Positions 13,198 to 24,559 of a stretch of 64,000 nucleotides of DNA are shown one piece after another. Source of the stretch: Icerya purchasi (Eukaryota; Arthropoda; Insecta; Hemiptera; Monophlebidae); the NCBI GenBank assembly GCA_039619475.1, contig CM077115.1, forward strand, positions 399,128,557-399,192,556, written 5' to 3'. How positions within the stretch are numbered: position 1 is the stretch's first letter; each line of letters starts with the position of its first letter. Both the position numbers and the translations under genes were made by a program. The notes below the pieces were generated by a model. The model searched no databases, was not told the DNA's origin, and saw only the letters and a program-made list of their open reading frames with translations.

Positions 13198-13850
13198 TGC
13201 CCGAAGCCTGCGGTGATGATTATACACCGATTTCTGCGGATACGGTGTCTTCGAATTCAACGTACGGTTCAGCTGAACGGGGCCATTCCAACCTAGCAAG
13301 AACACGTCAAGACTTTACACTCGTACGAAATGGAAAAGTTATTAATGAAACACGCTGTTTTGCATCGTAGCAGGATAGGAAAGAAACAAATTCTACGGGA
13401 AAAGACGGTTCGTTCGCGCGCAATATTTATTAGTTAGAAATTTTTATGTTTTAAGTCAACACCATGTGCCGCCTCCGAAACAGGTCAAATTCAACGAGGG
13501 GAGCGATGCGAAGAAATTTTACAGTGAAAACGTGATGTAGCAATTAATGGACGAAGAAGACCGCGGTATAACTGGAGTAAGTAAAATAGGGACCACCGAA
13601 GCGCGTAAGCTGGCTGTTAGAAATGTGTAAGTAAGATTCGAAGATGAAACAGATACAATCCACGTTGTTTTCTAAAAGAGAGCTAGAGAGACCGGCAGAT
13701 ATTAAGGCGCGATTTCGAATTTAGCTTTTTTATTGAACTGGTCTGAAAAAATCGATGTCGACGGCAAATTTTAAGAAAAAATAATTTACGCGCCAACAGA
13801 TGCTCTAAAAAGGTAAAGAGAGTCGCAAGGACCGTTGACATATCGTGGAT
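13198..13850 (+). pseudogene. Unrecognised coding-like fossil
   Basis: Starting at an ATG at 13198, one frame reads MPEACGDDYTPISADTV and stays open to 13370. After frame changes, protein-like text resumes: KFNEGSDAKKFYSENVM near 13487-13540, EEDRGITGVSKIGTTEARKL near 13555-13615, RFEDETDTIHVVF near 13635-13675, and QGPLTYRGLVMIFPNV near 13825-13875. The blocks are broken by single stops, as in a degraded gene or transposase. GC content is higher than in the flanks. I do not recognise the family. It might be a processed pseudogene or a decayed transposon ORF, and the blocks may not belong together. Confidence 0.3.
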
Positions 13851-13875
13851 TAGTCATGATTTTTCCTAATGTACA

Positions 13876-14674
13876 TAGGGGTTTTCTAATGGGAATCTAA
13901 AGATTAGGGACTAGTTCTTTTCTACTTTTGAGATAGATTTTACTGCCCACGACGTCACATTAGAATAATATTATTTACAGAGAAATTAAATTATGAAAGC
14001 GTTTATTCCTAGTTGTCTCCGTAATTAGCTACCTTTTCCACATGAAAATGGAAAAATAGTGGCAGTTTGGAATTGTATTTATTATATTTAACGTTTTCGT
14101 TTTGTTTATTTCCGGGAAAGTACGAAGAAAAAATAACATTACAAAGACCAACTGAATCAAAACGGGCGGTCTGTGTGATATAGACTGTACGCGGCACTGG
14201 GCACTTTGCGTAATGAGTGAGAAGAGCTCTTGTAAGCAGGTATACTCCGTGCAATACGTTATACGGAGGTCGGTCTTCTGGCGAAACCGGGACACCTCGG
14301 TCTAGTGGACAGTATCGGCAGAATTTTCTCACCTTCGGTGAAGAGAGCGCGTTGAATTTAACATTTCGGATAATAATGGCGTACGTGTAAATTCGTTAAC
14401 GCTGCATTTTCCTTTCAGTGGCCATTCTGATATCAGATTGTAAACTGGAAGGATCGCTGTCCGTATAGGAAACATTTCTGTCGCTCTGTGAGTGCATCCT
14501 ACAATTAGCGCTAGAGATCCGTGAAAGATGAGCGTTATGCCGGCCTGTATAATAATCTCTTCAGCTAGGCGCAAAGTGAACGGAAAAATCAAAATATTTC
14601 GTTAAACCATTTCAAAAAAAAAACAAAAAAAAACAAGAAAACTGATCAGATTTCGTTTCGTATTTTTCACTTAC
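13876..14674. other. No exon recognised; probable intron
   Basis: Downstream, in minus-strand sense, of the splice donor at 14673-14674. Open frames at 14009-14332 and 14329-14592 on the minus strand lack domain motifs. Confidence 0.4.
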
Positions 14675-15094
14675 CAACTTCGCAGTTTTCTCCTCCTTTA
14701 CCGAGTGGACACTGACACCTTTGGTTGCTGACGTCGTCCGGTTCGGCCGGTTCTATTGTGCACGATCCGAAAGGGCCGCAGTACTTGTTGCACGACGATA
14801 AGTCGGAAGAAGCGTTAGTTTGCGAGGCGCTGGTCGTGCCGTCGCGATGGCCACCGATTTGCGCGGTAGTCCATGGACGGTCCGTTGTCCAGTTAGCGGT
14901 GCTCTTGCTGAACTGTGGTACCATCGTTTCGTCCGGTTGTCCGCCAGCGGACAGAAGCTCATCGTCGTCGACGCTACTATTATTATTGTCAGGAGACGAG
15001 TCTGTATTTTCCAGTATTGCCGAGAAGGAAGCGTCTTTCTGATACAGTATGTCGTCGCCGTCGTCAAACGACATATCCGAACCCGGGGTAGTAT
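14675..15094 (-). CDS. Internal exon of an EGF-domain extracellular protein
   Basis: A 420-bp (140-codon) stretch on the minus strand is bounded by an acceptor (tttttacag-like, AG at 15095-15096) and a consensus donor GTAAGT (14674-14669). It starts at codon position 2 and ends at codon position 1, so it is a symmetric phase 1-1 exon, the class typical of EGF modules. The first two thirds are acidic and Ser/Thr/Asn-rich, with several N-x-S/T sites, like an extracellular linker. The last 40 residues form an EGF-like domain: six cysteines including CNKYCGPFGSC and ending CQCPLGKGGENCEV. Known: such modules occur in agrin-, perlecan- and pikachurin-like matrix proteins, often before laminin G domains. 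I cannot say which. No other exon of this gene was recognised in the window. The ATG at 15113 lies in the intron and is not the start. Confidence 0.65.
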
Positions 15095-15096
15095 CT

Positions 15097-15812
15097 GTAA
15101 AACCAATGCGCAAGATTCCTTTTTTAGTTCAAACTACATTGACAAACGTGTACGATTTTCCTTTCGGAAAGGAGAAAAAGGTTTAAGAATAAATTCGCAC
15201 CCGTTGAAAAAAAAACACCAGACATACATACAAAGGAATTTCGATGGTAAAACTCTTAATTCTACATCGATTGTAAAAATATATTACCGGCATTACCCCC
15301 ATCACACTAATTATGATTAGAAAATTAATCAATATAGACTATTTTATTTATTATTGAATCGCATCTCACGCTTTGATTGTAATAAATAAGTTTGCGCCGA
15401 GTACCTATGAAATATGTAGCCGCAGGAACAGGTGTCTCTTTTAGTTTTTTCTTTTTTTGAAGAACAACGAAGAAATATTTAAAGTGGCAGAAAATGATTA
15501 AACAAAAAACCGATCTTCATCCGATTAACGGTAAAATTTGTTTCCGTTTTCGAACACTTTCTGCGGCATAGTCTAAAGTAGGGGCCTAATGCGGCTTGCA
15601 AAACATTTTTTGTACCGCCCGCGTCATGGAAAAAATGAATACGTATAAAGCGCTAATTTTTAATATAGTTATCCTATACTGATGCCATCTCCCATCATAG
15701 AATGCCTCGGATAATTAATAATTCCCAGTTCCTGAAAATTTTTTCGCCTACGCTGCTATACGCGAAAATAATTAAAACCTTAATAAAATTAGCCGGAGAC
15801 AGTAAAACAAAA

Positions 15813-15843
<31 letters not shown>

Positions 15844-17440
15844 GAGAAAAAAAAAGAAAAAAGGTGAAATGATTCAGCCGGCAGGAAGTTTTGTTACCTT
15901 TTTTTTCATAATTAATCAGTTGGTTAAAATATTTTTCTTTTTTTTGAGCGCCAAATATTTTTTTTAAATTTAAGCTTAAAAGGAGCTTGTCTAGAACCGC
16001 AATTATTCACTATATTGTTTGCAGTATTATTATAGAAACTTATTAATTTGAAATACATAACATTTTTTTTTTTTCCAACTCCAACTTAATTTATGTAACT
16101 ACAATTTAATGATTCTGAAAATTCTCGAGTATATTTTGTGAATCGTTATTCTCCTGTTTTTTGCGTTTTCTGTACTCATTCGTATTTGCCGTACAAGAAT
16201 TCGAAAACGTATATTATATAAAACAATTGCACTCGTGACATTCAACAATTTCCGATTAATACTTTTACGAAAATTAAAACAATACTCGCATTTTTACGAG
16301 TACGATCTTTGTCAATCTACACTGCTGGAATCGTGCGCTTTCCCTAGCTTCTTTCACTCGTTTCGGTCTTGCGCCTTCCTAAATAATACAAAATGAAATA
16401 TAAAAAGTCAAATAAAAAAAATGCGTACAAGTGGTCGTGTAACTTTCCGTACTTTGAACGCAGTTTGCATCCTGAACACACCATAAGTATATTTTTTTAA
16501 TCAAATGAGTCGCTGTTGTCTCTTTTATTTAACAGTTTCATTCGTTAATTCTATTTTATTTCAATTTCACCTCTTATGCCATTAAACGATAAATATTAAA
16601 AATATCGGTCTACTATAAGTAAGCGGGGTCGGTCGATCAATCGAACCACTTCAGGTTGCCTGATGACCACAATTTTTAATGAAACTTCCTAAAAACATTC
16701 ATTTAATTTGACAAATTTAAATAACGAGAAATAATTTTAAAAAATACAATATTTCAAGAATTACCACACTGTAGACATTCTGAAACCTTAATTAATGTCG
16801 TAAACTTAATTTGAAGGCGAATGAGAAAAGAAAAAAAGGAATAATCTGGTATTAACGTTAAACCCATTCAAAATATGATGATATTGTTAACAGAGAAATT
16901 GATGTGTATACCACCGATATAGTGGTATTATAATTCAATCTGAAGTATTTCGATTTTTCACTTTTTAAAATAATAATGGGTCGAAAACTACTTTTAACGA
17001 ATCTCCGATCGGTAACTTTATAAACATACTATATAGTAAAATTATTATTTTTTAGAAATTTGCTTTTGCGTTAATTAATGAGAAATAATCGGGCTGCCAA
17101 CTGACCATTGTAAATATTTGCCTAAACGTCGGTTATTTCCAGTGAAGCTGGCCCATAAAATCACAAGAAAAGATAAAAGAAACAGAAGATAAACCTTAAA
17201 AATATAGACCAAATCTCGTAAGTTCTTTGCTGATCAGAAAAACAGTGCTTTTGTAAATTATGCAATCCTTCAAGTGAATATTTTCCAGTAAACACTGAAT
17301 ATCATTTTTATCTGTCCGTATTATTGTTCCCTTCCTCAGTTTGGACATGTAAAAACGCTAAACTACCACTCATTATTCTACAATGAACATTATAATATAC
17401 GCTGGTAAAAACCATATTTAAGTCAGAGAGAAGCTTTGTT
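15097..17440. other. Probable intron; no gene recognised
   Basis: AT-rich. It contains an A-rich microsatellite with interspersed G at about 15807-15863 and several T-runs. No RT, transposase or exon signature was seen. Confidence 0.5.
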
Positions 17441-17444
17441 TTCT

Positions 17445-18400
17445 GCTTTTTTTTTTTTTAATCTTCAACTAAAGACCTTCACCCGGAAATGAAGTTAAAT
17501 ATATCTTAATCCGATTGAATATTGTTAAGTAAGAAAGAACAAATAGCAGAAATAATATCGTGTGAAGAAAGAAAAACGCAATAAGAAGTAGGAAGATCCG
17601 AGTCTTAGCAAAGGAGAAGAACACGTTCAACAGAAAGAAATAAACACTCGAAGAACTGTTAAAAAGGAAAAACAGTCTCATCAGTTCAGTAGAAAGGGCG
17701 ATGTGAGGAGGAAATTGACGAAAAATAAAAACGGGAGAAGATAACAAAGTATGGCTCAAGAACGCGGGTGAATAATGGTTGACAATAATAGAACGACCAA
17801 ATGAGGAAACAAAAGAAACCATAAATTTAGCAGGAAGACTAGGTTGAACAGATAAAAAATTGAATAATTATTAGGGAACGCGTAAATATTCAACCAAAAT
17901 CTGAAATGGTAACTTTCACGTGGCGAAAAGAGGTTAAAGGATATGTTTAAGGAAACGGGAAGAAGCAAAAACCCGAGCGCCAAAGAAATTTCACTAAAAA
18001 AGATGCCCGAATGCCTCTAAAGCCCATAGTGTAAATATCAGTATGCATCAAATGGAACAAAGTTTGTGAATAACGGAACATATACGAAAAGTAAGATCAC
18101 ACGAATGATCAGGAAGGGGAGAATTGAAAGGCGCTGTCAGAAATAATCAAATAATTGGAAAAAAGACAATTAGTAACAATGAAAATGATACCGTAGAATA
18201 GAGAAGTTAATTCGTTTACTACTACTATATCGGCCAGAAAGGAAGCAGGGAAAAAGATTCAGACAAGTTAAAATGTGCGAGAATAAAAAAAGCACCTACA
18301 CGGACCTATTCGAACCATCCGTGAACGTACGGTTACTTGAGAAATTGGCTGTTGAGCAACTACAATGATTGCAACTAAAAGAGGTGAAAGGAGTATGTGA
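17445..18400 (-). pseudogene. Decayed RNase H-type LINE, 3' part
   Basis: On the minus strand, 18305-18331 reads RTFTDGSN, the first catalytic block of RNase H. Downstream readings (IISDSAF near 18.14 kb) fit the third block, followed by a pyrimidine-rich C-terminal region. It ends at about 17515 with NRIKIYLTSFPGEG, similar to the D-R-[IL]-[RT]-[IV]-stop ends of the copies at 22290 and 54290. The 3' tail (minus strand: CCGGGTGAAGGTCTTTAGTT, 17471-17490) and a 13-base terminal A-run match the tail of copy 54138-54382. Many stops and frameshifts; dead. Confidence 0.6.
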
Positions 18401-18413
18401 TAAGTGAGTTTTT

Positions 18414-18444
18414 CTTTTTTTTTTTTTTTTTTATCTTTTCTCAG

Positions 18445-18490
<46 letters not shown>
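18414..18490. repeat. Poly-T tract plus (AT)n microsatellite
   Basis: A T-run of about 20 is followed by about 17 AT units and another T-run. Confidence 0.9.
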
Positions 18491-18639
18491 TATTTTACAT
18501 TTTTCTTGCATTGGGTTTCTATACGAATTGCTATTATGTTTTGCCTTATTTTGTTTAGATTTTGAATTATGCGTTATGCTGTTATTTTTAGTGGAAATTT
18601 ATATTACGTTGGTTTTTACGTTTGTTTTGTGACACATTT

Positions 18640-18785
18640 GTTAGTTAAGTGGTTAATTGTATATGATCGATTGTAACTTTATTACAAATAAACGTTGTAA
18701 CTGTGATGAGAACCTACAGATGGGCGGTTGCCTTGTGGGTTCTCCATATGTTATTTAATAATAAAAAAAACAAAAAAAAACAGGA
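18640..18785 (+). mobile_element. Possible LINE 3' tail with A-rich end
   Basis: A moderately GC-rich stretch (tacagatgggcggttgcctt, 18715-18734) is followed by taataataaaaaaaacaaaa, which looks like the 3' UTR and tail of a retrotransposon. It has no coding part and no second copy in the window, so this is only a suggestion. Confidence 0.25.
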
Positions 18786-18790
18786 AATTA

Positions 18791-19290
18791 ATAATGCTGT
18801 GGAATTCGCATCTATTTAGGGCTAGGGGAAGAAATTTTAAAAGAGAAATTTCATGAGACCCGTTTTTTTCCCTCGAAAAACGCTTTTGGAGCCCTGTAGC
18901 ACGATATTAAAATTTACATTGTGAAAGCTTTATTTCGAAACGAAAATTCATATTTTTCTTAAATGGCCGTAATTTGAGCCCAAATTATTGTATCGGGACA
19001 CTTTTTTTTTTTTAAATGTGGGAAATTTTATCAGCTTTTACCTGTTTTTTTTTTTGGATTTATTAAAAACATTATAAATCGGAAAAACCGAAAAAAGTCA
19101 TTTTTTTCGAAATTAAATATCTCAAAAAGACCATCTTCGATTTGCACAAATTTTGAATATGTTTTTCAAGGCCAAATGAGATATCTTTTCACCAAACAGC
19201 AATGTGCCATTTTGCCTCGTTCCAGAGATACGGGTTTGCAAAAAAATGGCTATTTCTACATACTTAAAGCTCGATATGTGTTATATATAA
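18791..19290. other. No gene recognised
   Basis: AT-rich with T-runs and no coding signal. The text near 19080-19250 (ctcaaaaagaccatcttcg and so on) has the feel of non-coding repeat DNA but has no partner here. Confidence 0.4.
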
Positions 19291-19292
19291 GC

Positions 19293-19341
19293 TTGTTTCG
19301 TCGAAGAGACAGAGCCCCTTTCGAGGCACGGAGGGCCGAGT

Positions 19342-19385
<44 letters not shown>

Positions 19386-19386
19386 A
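19293..19386 (+). mobile_element. Partial LINE tail plus (TA)n
   Basis: The stretch ending gagggccgagtttatatgta at about 19350 matches the shared 3' tail (GAGGCC...GGCCGAGTTTATATA) of the element at 30847-33150, in the plus orientation, and runs into about 17 TA/AT units. Only the last 40-50 bases of the tail are recognisable and its hairpins are eroded. Confidence 0.5.
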
Positions 19387-21690
19387 CTCATTATGTATAT
19401 AGTACCAGTTAAAATATTTACAAATTATAAAATTAAAGAATACTATAGAATTTTCGAAAAGGCACGTACGTATACGATGCGCACTAAAAAAAAAAAAATA
19501 TATATATATATAATATATATGGTAACCAGAATGGAATTTATTTAGGCACACATGTTATATTTTTAGATAGAAACTAATGAAGATTTTTCAAGTTAAAGAT
19601 GGCATTACATATGCCTAAAGAAAAGAAAAAGATGCATTATGTACCTAATTAGCTTCGAAATAACTAAATCCGTAAATATTGTAAATATATAAGTAAGCGT
19701 AAAAAACCTCGATTGTAATACGTATATTTTATATTTGACAAAATGCTGTATTAGAAAAATAATTATCATTTAATCATTATAAGCGATGTTACCGTATTCG
19801 CTAATTATGAAATTTAGTAAATTTCTCGGGACTGCTAAACAATTAATGAACAGGGTTGAGAATGAACGTTTGGCGAAATAGGAATTAGGCGGTATGGGAC
19901 CTAATCCTTTTTACTATAGAGTAATTCGTGTTTTTCGACAAATTTGTAGGAGACATTGCGATATCTGTTTAATTCTGCTACACAGCAGAGGCAACTTTTA
20001 ACGGGTTTTCAGTATGCGACAGCAGATACGACGTAGAAAGCTGGAGAGATAGTATGGTTCGATGTTTTTTAAGTAAGCGCCAAATCGGTTGTTCGCTTAA
20101 AACGGTCACTGTCAATACGATAAGAGGAATTTAATGAAGCTGGGAATTGTTTGTTTGAAGAGAAGAACGGTTACGAAACACGGCTTTTCGACCGGCGAAA
20201 GAATTTAACGTTCCTAACGGTCAATTTTAGCGTTTAGCAAAATTAATGAGTCAGCGTTTTGATCCCATTAAATTTGTTTACTTACCTCGTTCGATAATTT
20301 AGCAATCTTGCTATCATTAGTCTCTCTCGGCAGCCTGTCGACAGAAAGTCTGCCGAACAAATAATATTACGGTTAATCATTTTCGGCGAAGTGGACAATA
20401 AAAATTTCAAAGCGAAAGGCTACGTCAATTTTCAGTTCATTCGAATTTCAACACGAAACACTTAAAAATCAGACCCCATACAAAATGTCGCCCATTAAAA
20501 AATCAGTTCTGACCGCTTTCATTATTCGAGTCGCAAACGCTTCGGCTGAACTCTGAACATAATTAGCTAAACCCTGTCAATCATCATCACTGTCTTCCTG
20601 CTTGTTACCATCATCGTGTCTTATAACTACTCTGCACGATGAACACGCGCTCTGGACCTGGCACATTCGTAATTATTCGCGATTCACTCACGCCGACCCT
20701 TTGATGCGCGTTCCGCTAAAAACAAGTCTCCTTCAGTTCCAGTTACCGCTTATGTACATCACATTTTTGAAAAGCAAAGTTTCTAATCGGCACTTTAATG
20801 TCGTATCTTTTCCAATCAGTATTAAAAGGTCACTTACTTTTAAACTGTTTTTTGATGTGTTCGCTGGTCTTATTCATAGTTTAGAGTTGATTTGCAAATG
20901 CTTTGTCCTTTTAAACGTTCATTGTACACATACATATTCTTGTACACCGGGGTCTAAATCATTTTGCATGTTTAACGATAGGAGCGGATTTTTATGCTAA
21001 AACTCTCGCAGTAAAATCCTCAAGCTTTTTTGCAGAGTTTTTTGCCTTTCCCTTCTTCTTCTAACGCCTGCAACGTTATAATGAACTTCCAATTGTTTTC
21101 CACAGAAAACTATCAATTATTCGCCGCTACCAATTTTTGTTTATTCTAATTGCAGGATTAGCGAACAAATTGCAAATGCTACGCGCTGAACGACTAGCGG
21201 CAGATTGGTTGTACGCACTCTTCGAGACTGCATAATAGTTAAACACTGCAGCCACACATTCTGATCAATGTGCACAGTCGATTTCGAGAAGCCAGACGAA
21301 GACGGCTAACCCCTGCTTTAGGGCCGAATGTGAACAAAGCGCCTGTAACGATGCCACGTGTTACTGGAAATGGTACAAACAATTACAAGGCACAAATTTG
21401 GTACATGAAATGTGTAGTACGTTTCACGATTACAGAATCGACTGGTGCAGTGTAGAGGTTAAACAGAATCGTCGAACAGCCATTACAGATTTCTCTCGTG
21501 TTTTACGCGACGCCGTTTACAGAGGATTGTTTACAAGGCACCGAAAATGCCCCGTCTCATTGTCAAGAAATATAAACTCGATGAAAACGAGTTATCCGAG
21601 CTTCGAACACGGGTACGCACTTTATATTACAAAGAGACTGATTAAATCGGGCCGAATGATTGAATACAAGTTGCAGAATACTTGCAAGAA
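19387..21690. other. No gene recognised
   Basis: A TA microsatellite lies at about 19499-19520. The open frames at 20602-21000 and 21270-21706 on the plus strand are moderately long but have no motif I recognise. Confidence 0.5.
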
Positions 21691-21731
21691 TAAAAATAAA
21701 AAATAAAAAATAAAAAATAAAAAATAAAAAA
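21691..21731 (+). repeat. (TAAAAAA)n microsatellite
   Basis: About six heptamer units of one T and six A (the first unit is one base shorter). Confidence 0.9.
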
Positions 21732-21979
21732 CTTATCATTTCATTTTAAATAATGAAGTTTCGTTATACTTATTAATTTGTTTCTATGCGTTTTAATGTT
21801 ATTCCGTGAAATTTAACATTTTCATATTTACATCTTGTTCCATTTTACTAGTCATATTGTGTTTTTCTACGAGTATAATTTAGTGTTCAGCGAGTTTTGA
21901 TTTTTCCGCGCAAACGTATCTTTATGCGTAAATATGCTTCTTGTATCTCAAATGATCTTTTTTTTTTTTCTTATATTCT

Positions 21980-22375
21980 AGCAAGTGTTACAAGTTAATA
22001 TTTCATTTCCTCTTTATGTCGATTGCCTTTCGATCATAGCTTGCTTCCTTCATCTCGCTATCGATTTTCAGACTCTCCTTACTGTCCGCTACATTCTCCA
22101 AATGATATCCACGAATGTAATTCTAACCACATTCGTTTCGAATGTTTCACACTGTTGTCTGAACGTTCACTTCTTTATTCTCAACTTCTGAGACTTAATA
22201 TTCCTGCTGCATCTGTTCTCTCCTTTACTTCGTTAACTGTTGTCGCTCCCCTTGTATCCTTCATTGATGCTATAGCTGACCGCATACGAATCTAAATAAT
22301 TAATTCAGCAATACTTTTCTTTCTTGTCGAACATGAGTCAATATGCTCTTTGTTAGCGAGCCAAAAAAAATAAAT
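21980..22375 (+). pseudogene. 5'-truncated RNase H LINE, C-terminal end
   Basis: The open reading at 22023-22295 (FDHSLLPSSRYRF at its start) aligns with the C-terminus of the larger copy at 48038-48529 (INHSLLPSSRFRF). Both continue with a CDSNHI/CNSNHI-type block and an FEC motif and end with an aspartate-arginine plus two or three residues before the stop (ADRIRI here). This C-H-C segment is the putative zinc-knuckle-like end of I-type polyproteins. The 3' UTR reads gttagcgagccaaaaaaaat and ends in A-rich sequence at about 22350-22390, like the family tail gacgagcc(A)n. Only the last 90 codons are kept, as expected of 5' truncation during retrotransposition. Confidence 0.75.
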
Positions 22376-22406
22376 AAATAAAAAAAATTGACGTAATCCA
22401 GCATTG

Positions 22407-22408
<2 letters not shown>

Positions 22409-22437
<29 letters not shown>

Positions 22438-22467
22438 CATACATATAAATATATATATATATATATA
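22409..22467. repeat. (AT)n microsatellite, mariner insertion site
   Basis: Two AT/TA blocks separated by catacatacatac. Mariner inserts at TA, and its left TA target base pair (22466-22467) is the end of this run. Confidence 0.9.
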
Positions 22468-22496
22468 CACCCTGTCAAGAAAGTATCGGGAATTGT
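22468..22496 (+). repeat. Mariner left terminal inverted repeat
   Basis: 29 bp, identical to the reverse complement of 23758-23786. The transposase is expected to bind here through its paired helix-turn-helix domain. Confidence 0.95.
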
Positions 22497-22661
22497 CAAT
22501 TTAAATCTCCCGGGTAATAGCTAGGCAGATAATTTTTTTTTTCCAGGTTGGTACAACTGTTTTGTATTATGATGCCTATTTTTAGCGCGATCTGTCAACC
22601 AGTGTGTTTACAGCAGCTGTTAAAATCAGTCGACCTTGAAGTGTTTTGTCGAAGTTTTACA

Positions 22662-23738
22662 ATGAGTGAAAATATTGAACAACGTACTAGTGTTAAATTC
22701 TGTGTTTCGAACGAAATTTCTTGTGCCGATACACTGAAAATGTTACAGAAGGCTTTTGGTGAATCTGCTTTATCAAAAACGCGGGTTTACGAGTGGTACA
22801 GAGCGTTCAAGGATGGTCGGGAGACGGTCGAAGACATGCCTCGCTCTGGACGGCCTTCAACGAGTGTGACCGATGATAACGTCGATAAAATCAAGGAAAT
22901 CGTTGCTGAAAATTGTCATGTGAGCTTGAGAGAGATGGCTCATGGATTGGGCATGTCACACGAGAGCGTACGTACGATTGTGCACGAAAAATTGGGTATG
23001 CAACGCGTTGCGGCTCGGCTTGTTCCGAAAGACCTGAATTTCTTTCAAAAAAAGTACCGAGAACAGGTAGCTGCAGACATGCTGGATCGAGCCAATTTGG
23101 ATCCTACCTTCTTGGAAAAGATAATTACTGGTGACGAGACATGGGTGTACGAGTACGACACGCTTACGAACCAGCAATCGTCCGAATGGCGGCCAATTGG
23201 CGCGCCAAAGCCGAAAAAACCTCGCCAAAGCCGATCGAAAGTGAAGATCATGTTGATTGTTTTCTTCGATATTCGAGGCGTGGTACACTATGAATATGTG
23301 CCAGCCGGACAGACAGTCACCAAAGAGTTTTACTTAAGTGTTTTGAGACGTTTGAGAGAGGCTATCCGTCGTAAACGTAACGATTTGTGGGTCGACAATT
23401 CTTGGATTCTCCATCACGATAATGCGCCGTCTCACAAAGCCATAATTGTGAATGAGTTTTTGGCCAAACACTCGGTAAATATCATCGAACAACCGCCGTA
23501 TTCACCAGATTTAGCACCCTGCGACTTCTTCCTATTCTCAAAACTCAAATTTCCGCTACGGGGAATGCGCTTCGAATCGATTGATGACATCAAGACGAAT
23601 GCGACGCGAGAGCTAAAGGCCATCCCGGAAACCGCCTATCAGAAGTGCTTTGCCGAGTGGAAAAAGCGTTGGCATATGTGCATCGCTTCGAATGGATGTT
23701 ATTTTGAAGGTGACAAAATAAATTTGCATGAAAATTAA
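22662..23738 (+). CDS. Mariner transposase, 358 aa, apparently intact
   Basis: Cut-and-paste DNA transposase acting in the nucleus on its own TIRs. The frame is open from 22548, but I choose the ATG at 22662 because family similarity begins there and 358 residues is near the usual 345. Residues 10-60 form the first helix-turn-helix, ending in the linker RSGRPSTS (61-68). Residues 72-118 hold the second one (VSLREMAHGLGMSHESVRTI). LVPKDL at 120-125 corresponds to the mariner WVPHEL motif. Catalytic aspartates: D158 in GDETWVYEYD, D253 in HHDNAPSH, D288 in YSPDLAPCDFFLF. There are 34 residues between the last two, hence DD34D. No stop or frameshift was seen, so it could be active. The subfamily was not determined. 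Confidence 0.93.
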   Translation: MSENIEQRTSVKFCVSNEISCADTLKMLQKAFGESALSKTRVYEWYRAFKDGRETVEDMPRSGRPSTSVTDDNVDKIKEIVAENCHVSLREMAHGLGMSHESVRTIVHEKLGMQRVAARLVPKDLNFFQKKYREQVAADMLDRANLDPTFLEKIITGDETWVYEYDTLTNQQSSEWRPIGAPKPKKPRQSRSKVKIMLIVFFDIRGVVHYEYVPAGQTVTKEFYLSVLRRLREAIRRKRNDLWVDNSWILHHDNAPSHKAIIVNEFLAKHSVNIIEQPPYSPDLAPCDFFLFSKLKFPLRGMRFESIDDIKTNATRELKAIPETAYQKCFAEWKKRWHMCIASNGCYFEGDKINLHEN

Positions 23739-23757
23739 AAATTGTTCGTTTTATTTA

Positions 23758-23786
23758 ACAATTCCCGATACTTTCTTGACAGGGTG
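23758..23786 (-). repeat. Mariner right terminal inverted repeat
   Basis: Perfect 29-bp inverted match to the left end, followed by the TA target base pair at 23787-23788. Confidence 0.95.
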
Positions 23787-23788
23787 TA

Positions 23789-24559
23789 TATGTGTGTATA
23801 TGTTACCGTTATTTGTGACTGTCATGTTCCTGATATTACTTCATTATATAATATATTTTTGGCATTATGATATTTTAATGTTATTTTTATATTTAACTTG
23901 ACTTTCTTGTTTGCATTTTTGTATTCTTGCATATCGTGGAATGCTAGTACCTCGAAAACGGTAAGTTAAATTTTAATGAATATTGGTACCCAGGTCGGTC
24001 TGCACCTGTAGCAGGTTTGCGAAAAATAACTTCAGGAAGAAGTTGCTTCTGATCGTTCTGTTGCAGATTTATAAGGTTTTAGTAGGTTGGGAAAGATAAT
24101 TTAAAAATTACAAATAAAAATAAAAATCTAACCAATCATTTCTGGCTATTTCGCATTATTTAAAACTAAAACCATTATATAAAAAATTTCATTCTCTTTT
24201 ACTTTCTCATTCGATCGCGCCTTGTAAATCAAAAAAAAATTAATCTGTGTAGCTTTGCAGTATGCAGTTGAAATAAGAAGATTAATGTTGGGTGATGCCC
24301 TCGACTGGCGATCTCAAAAAAAAAAAAAAAAAGAAAAAGAAATAAGAGGACAAAGGAATTTGATTTAAAAAAAAAATAAAAAAACAACGTGCGCTTATAA
24401 AATCTAGACTACAATAGAGACGATAATCCAAAAAAGAGCAAATCCAAAAAGAAGAGTGGAGAGATCAGATATACTGATGAGCTGGGTAAAGAGAAAACGG
24501 TAAATAACCGGCTAAAATCTGCAATCGGAAAGACAAAAAATTTTAAGAGCGGTTTTTAT
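23789..24559. other. No gene recognised
   Basis: AT-rich, with a poly-A/G stretch at about 24317-24340. No motif seen. Confidence 0.5.

Larger units (their letters stand above)
22468..23786 (+). mobile_element. Full-length mariner (Tc1/mariner DD34D) transposon
   Basis: The 1319-bp unit is bounded by 29-bp terminal inverted repeats that match perfectly (caccctgtcaagaaagtatc at the outside) and flanked on both sides by TA, the standard mariner target duplication. It encodes one uninterrupted transposase. Length, TIRs and open frame all fit a complete autonomous element. Perfect TIRs and no stops suggest a young insertion. Confidence 0.95.

Noticed and set aside
22548..22661. N-terminal extension of the mariner transposase
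   Set aside because: In frame but without family similarity; the ATG at 22662 gives the usual length.
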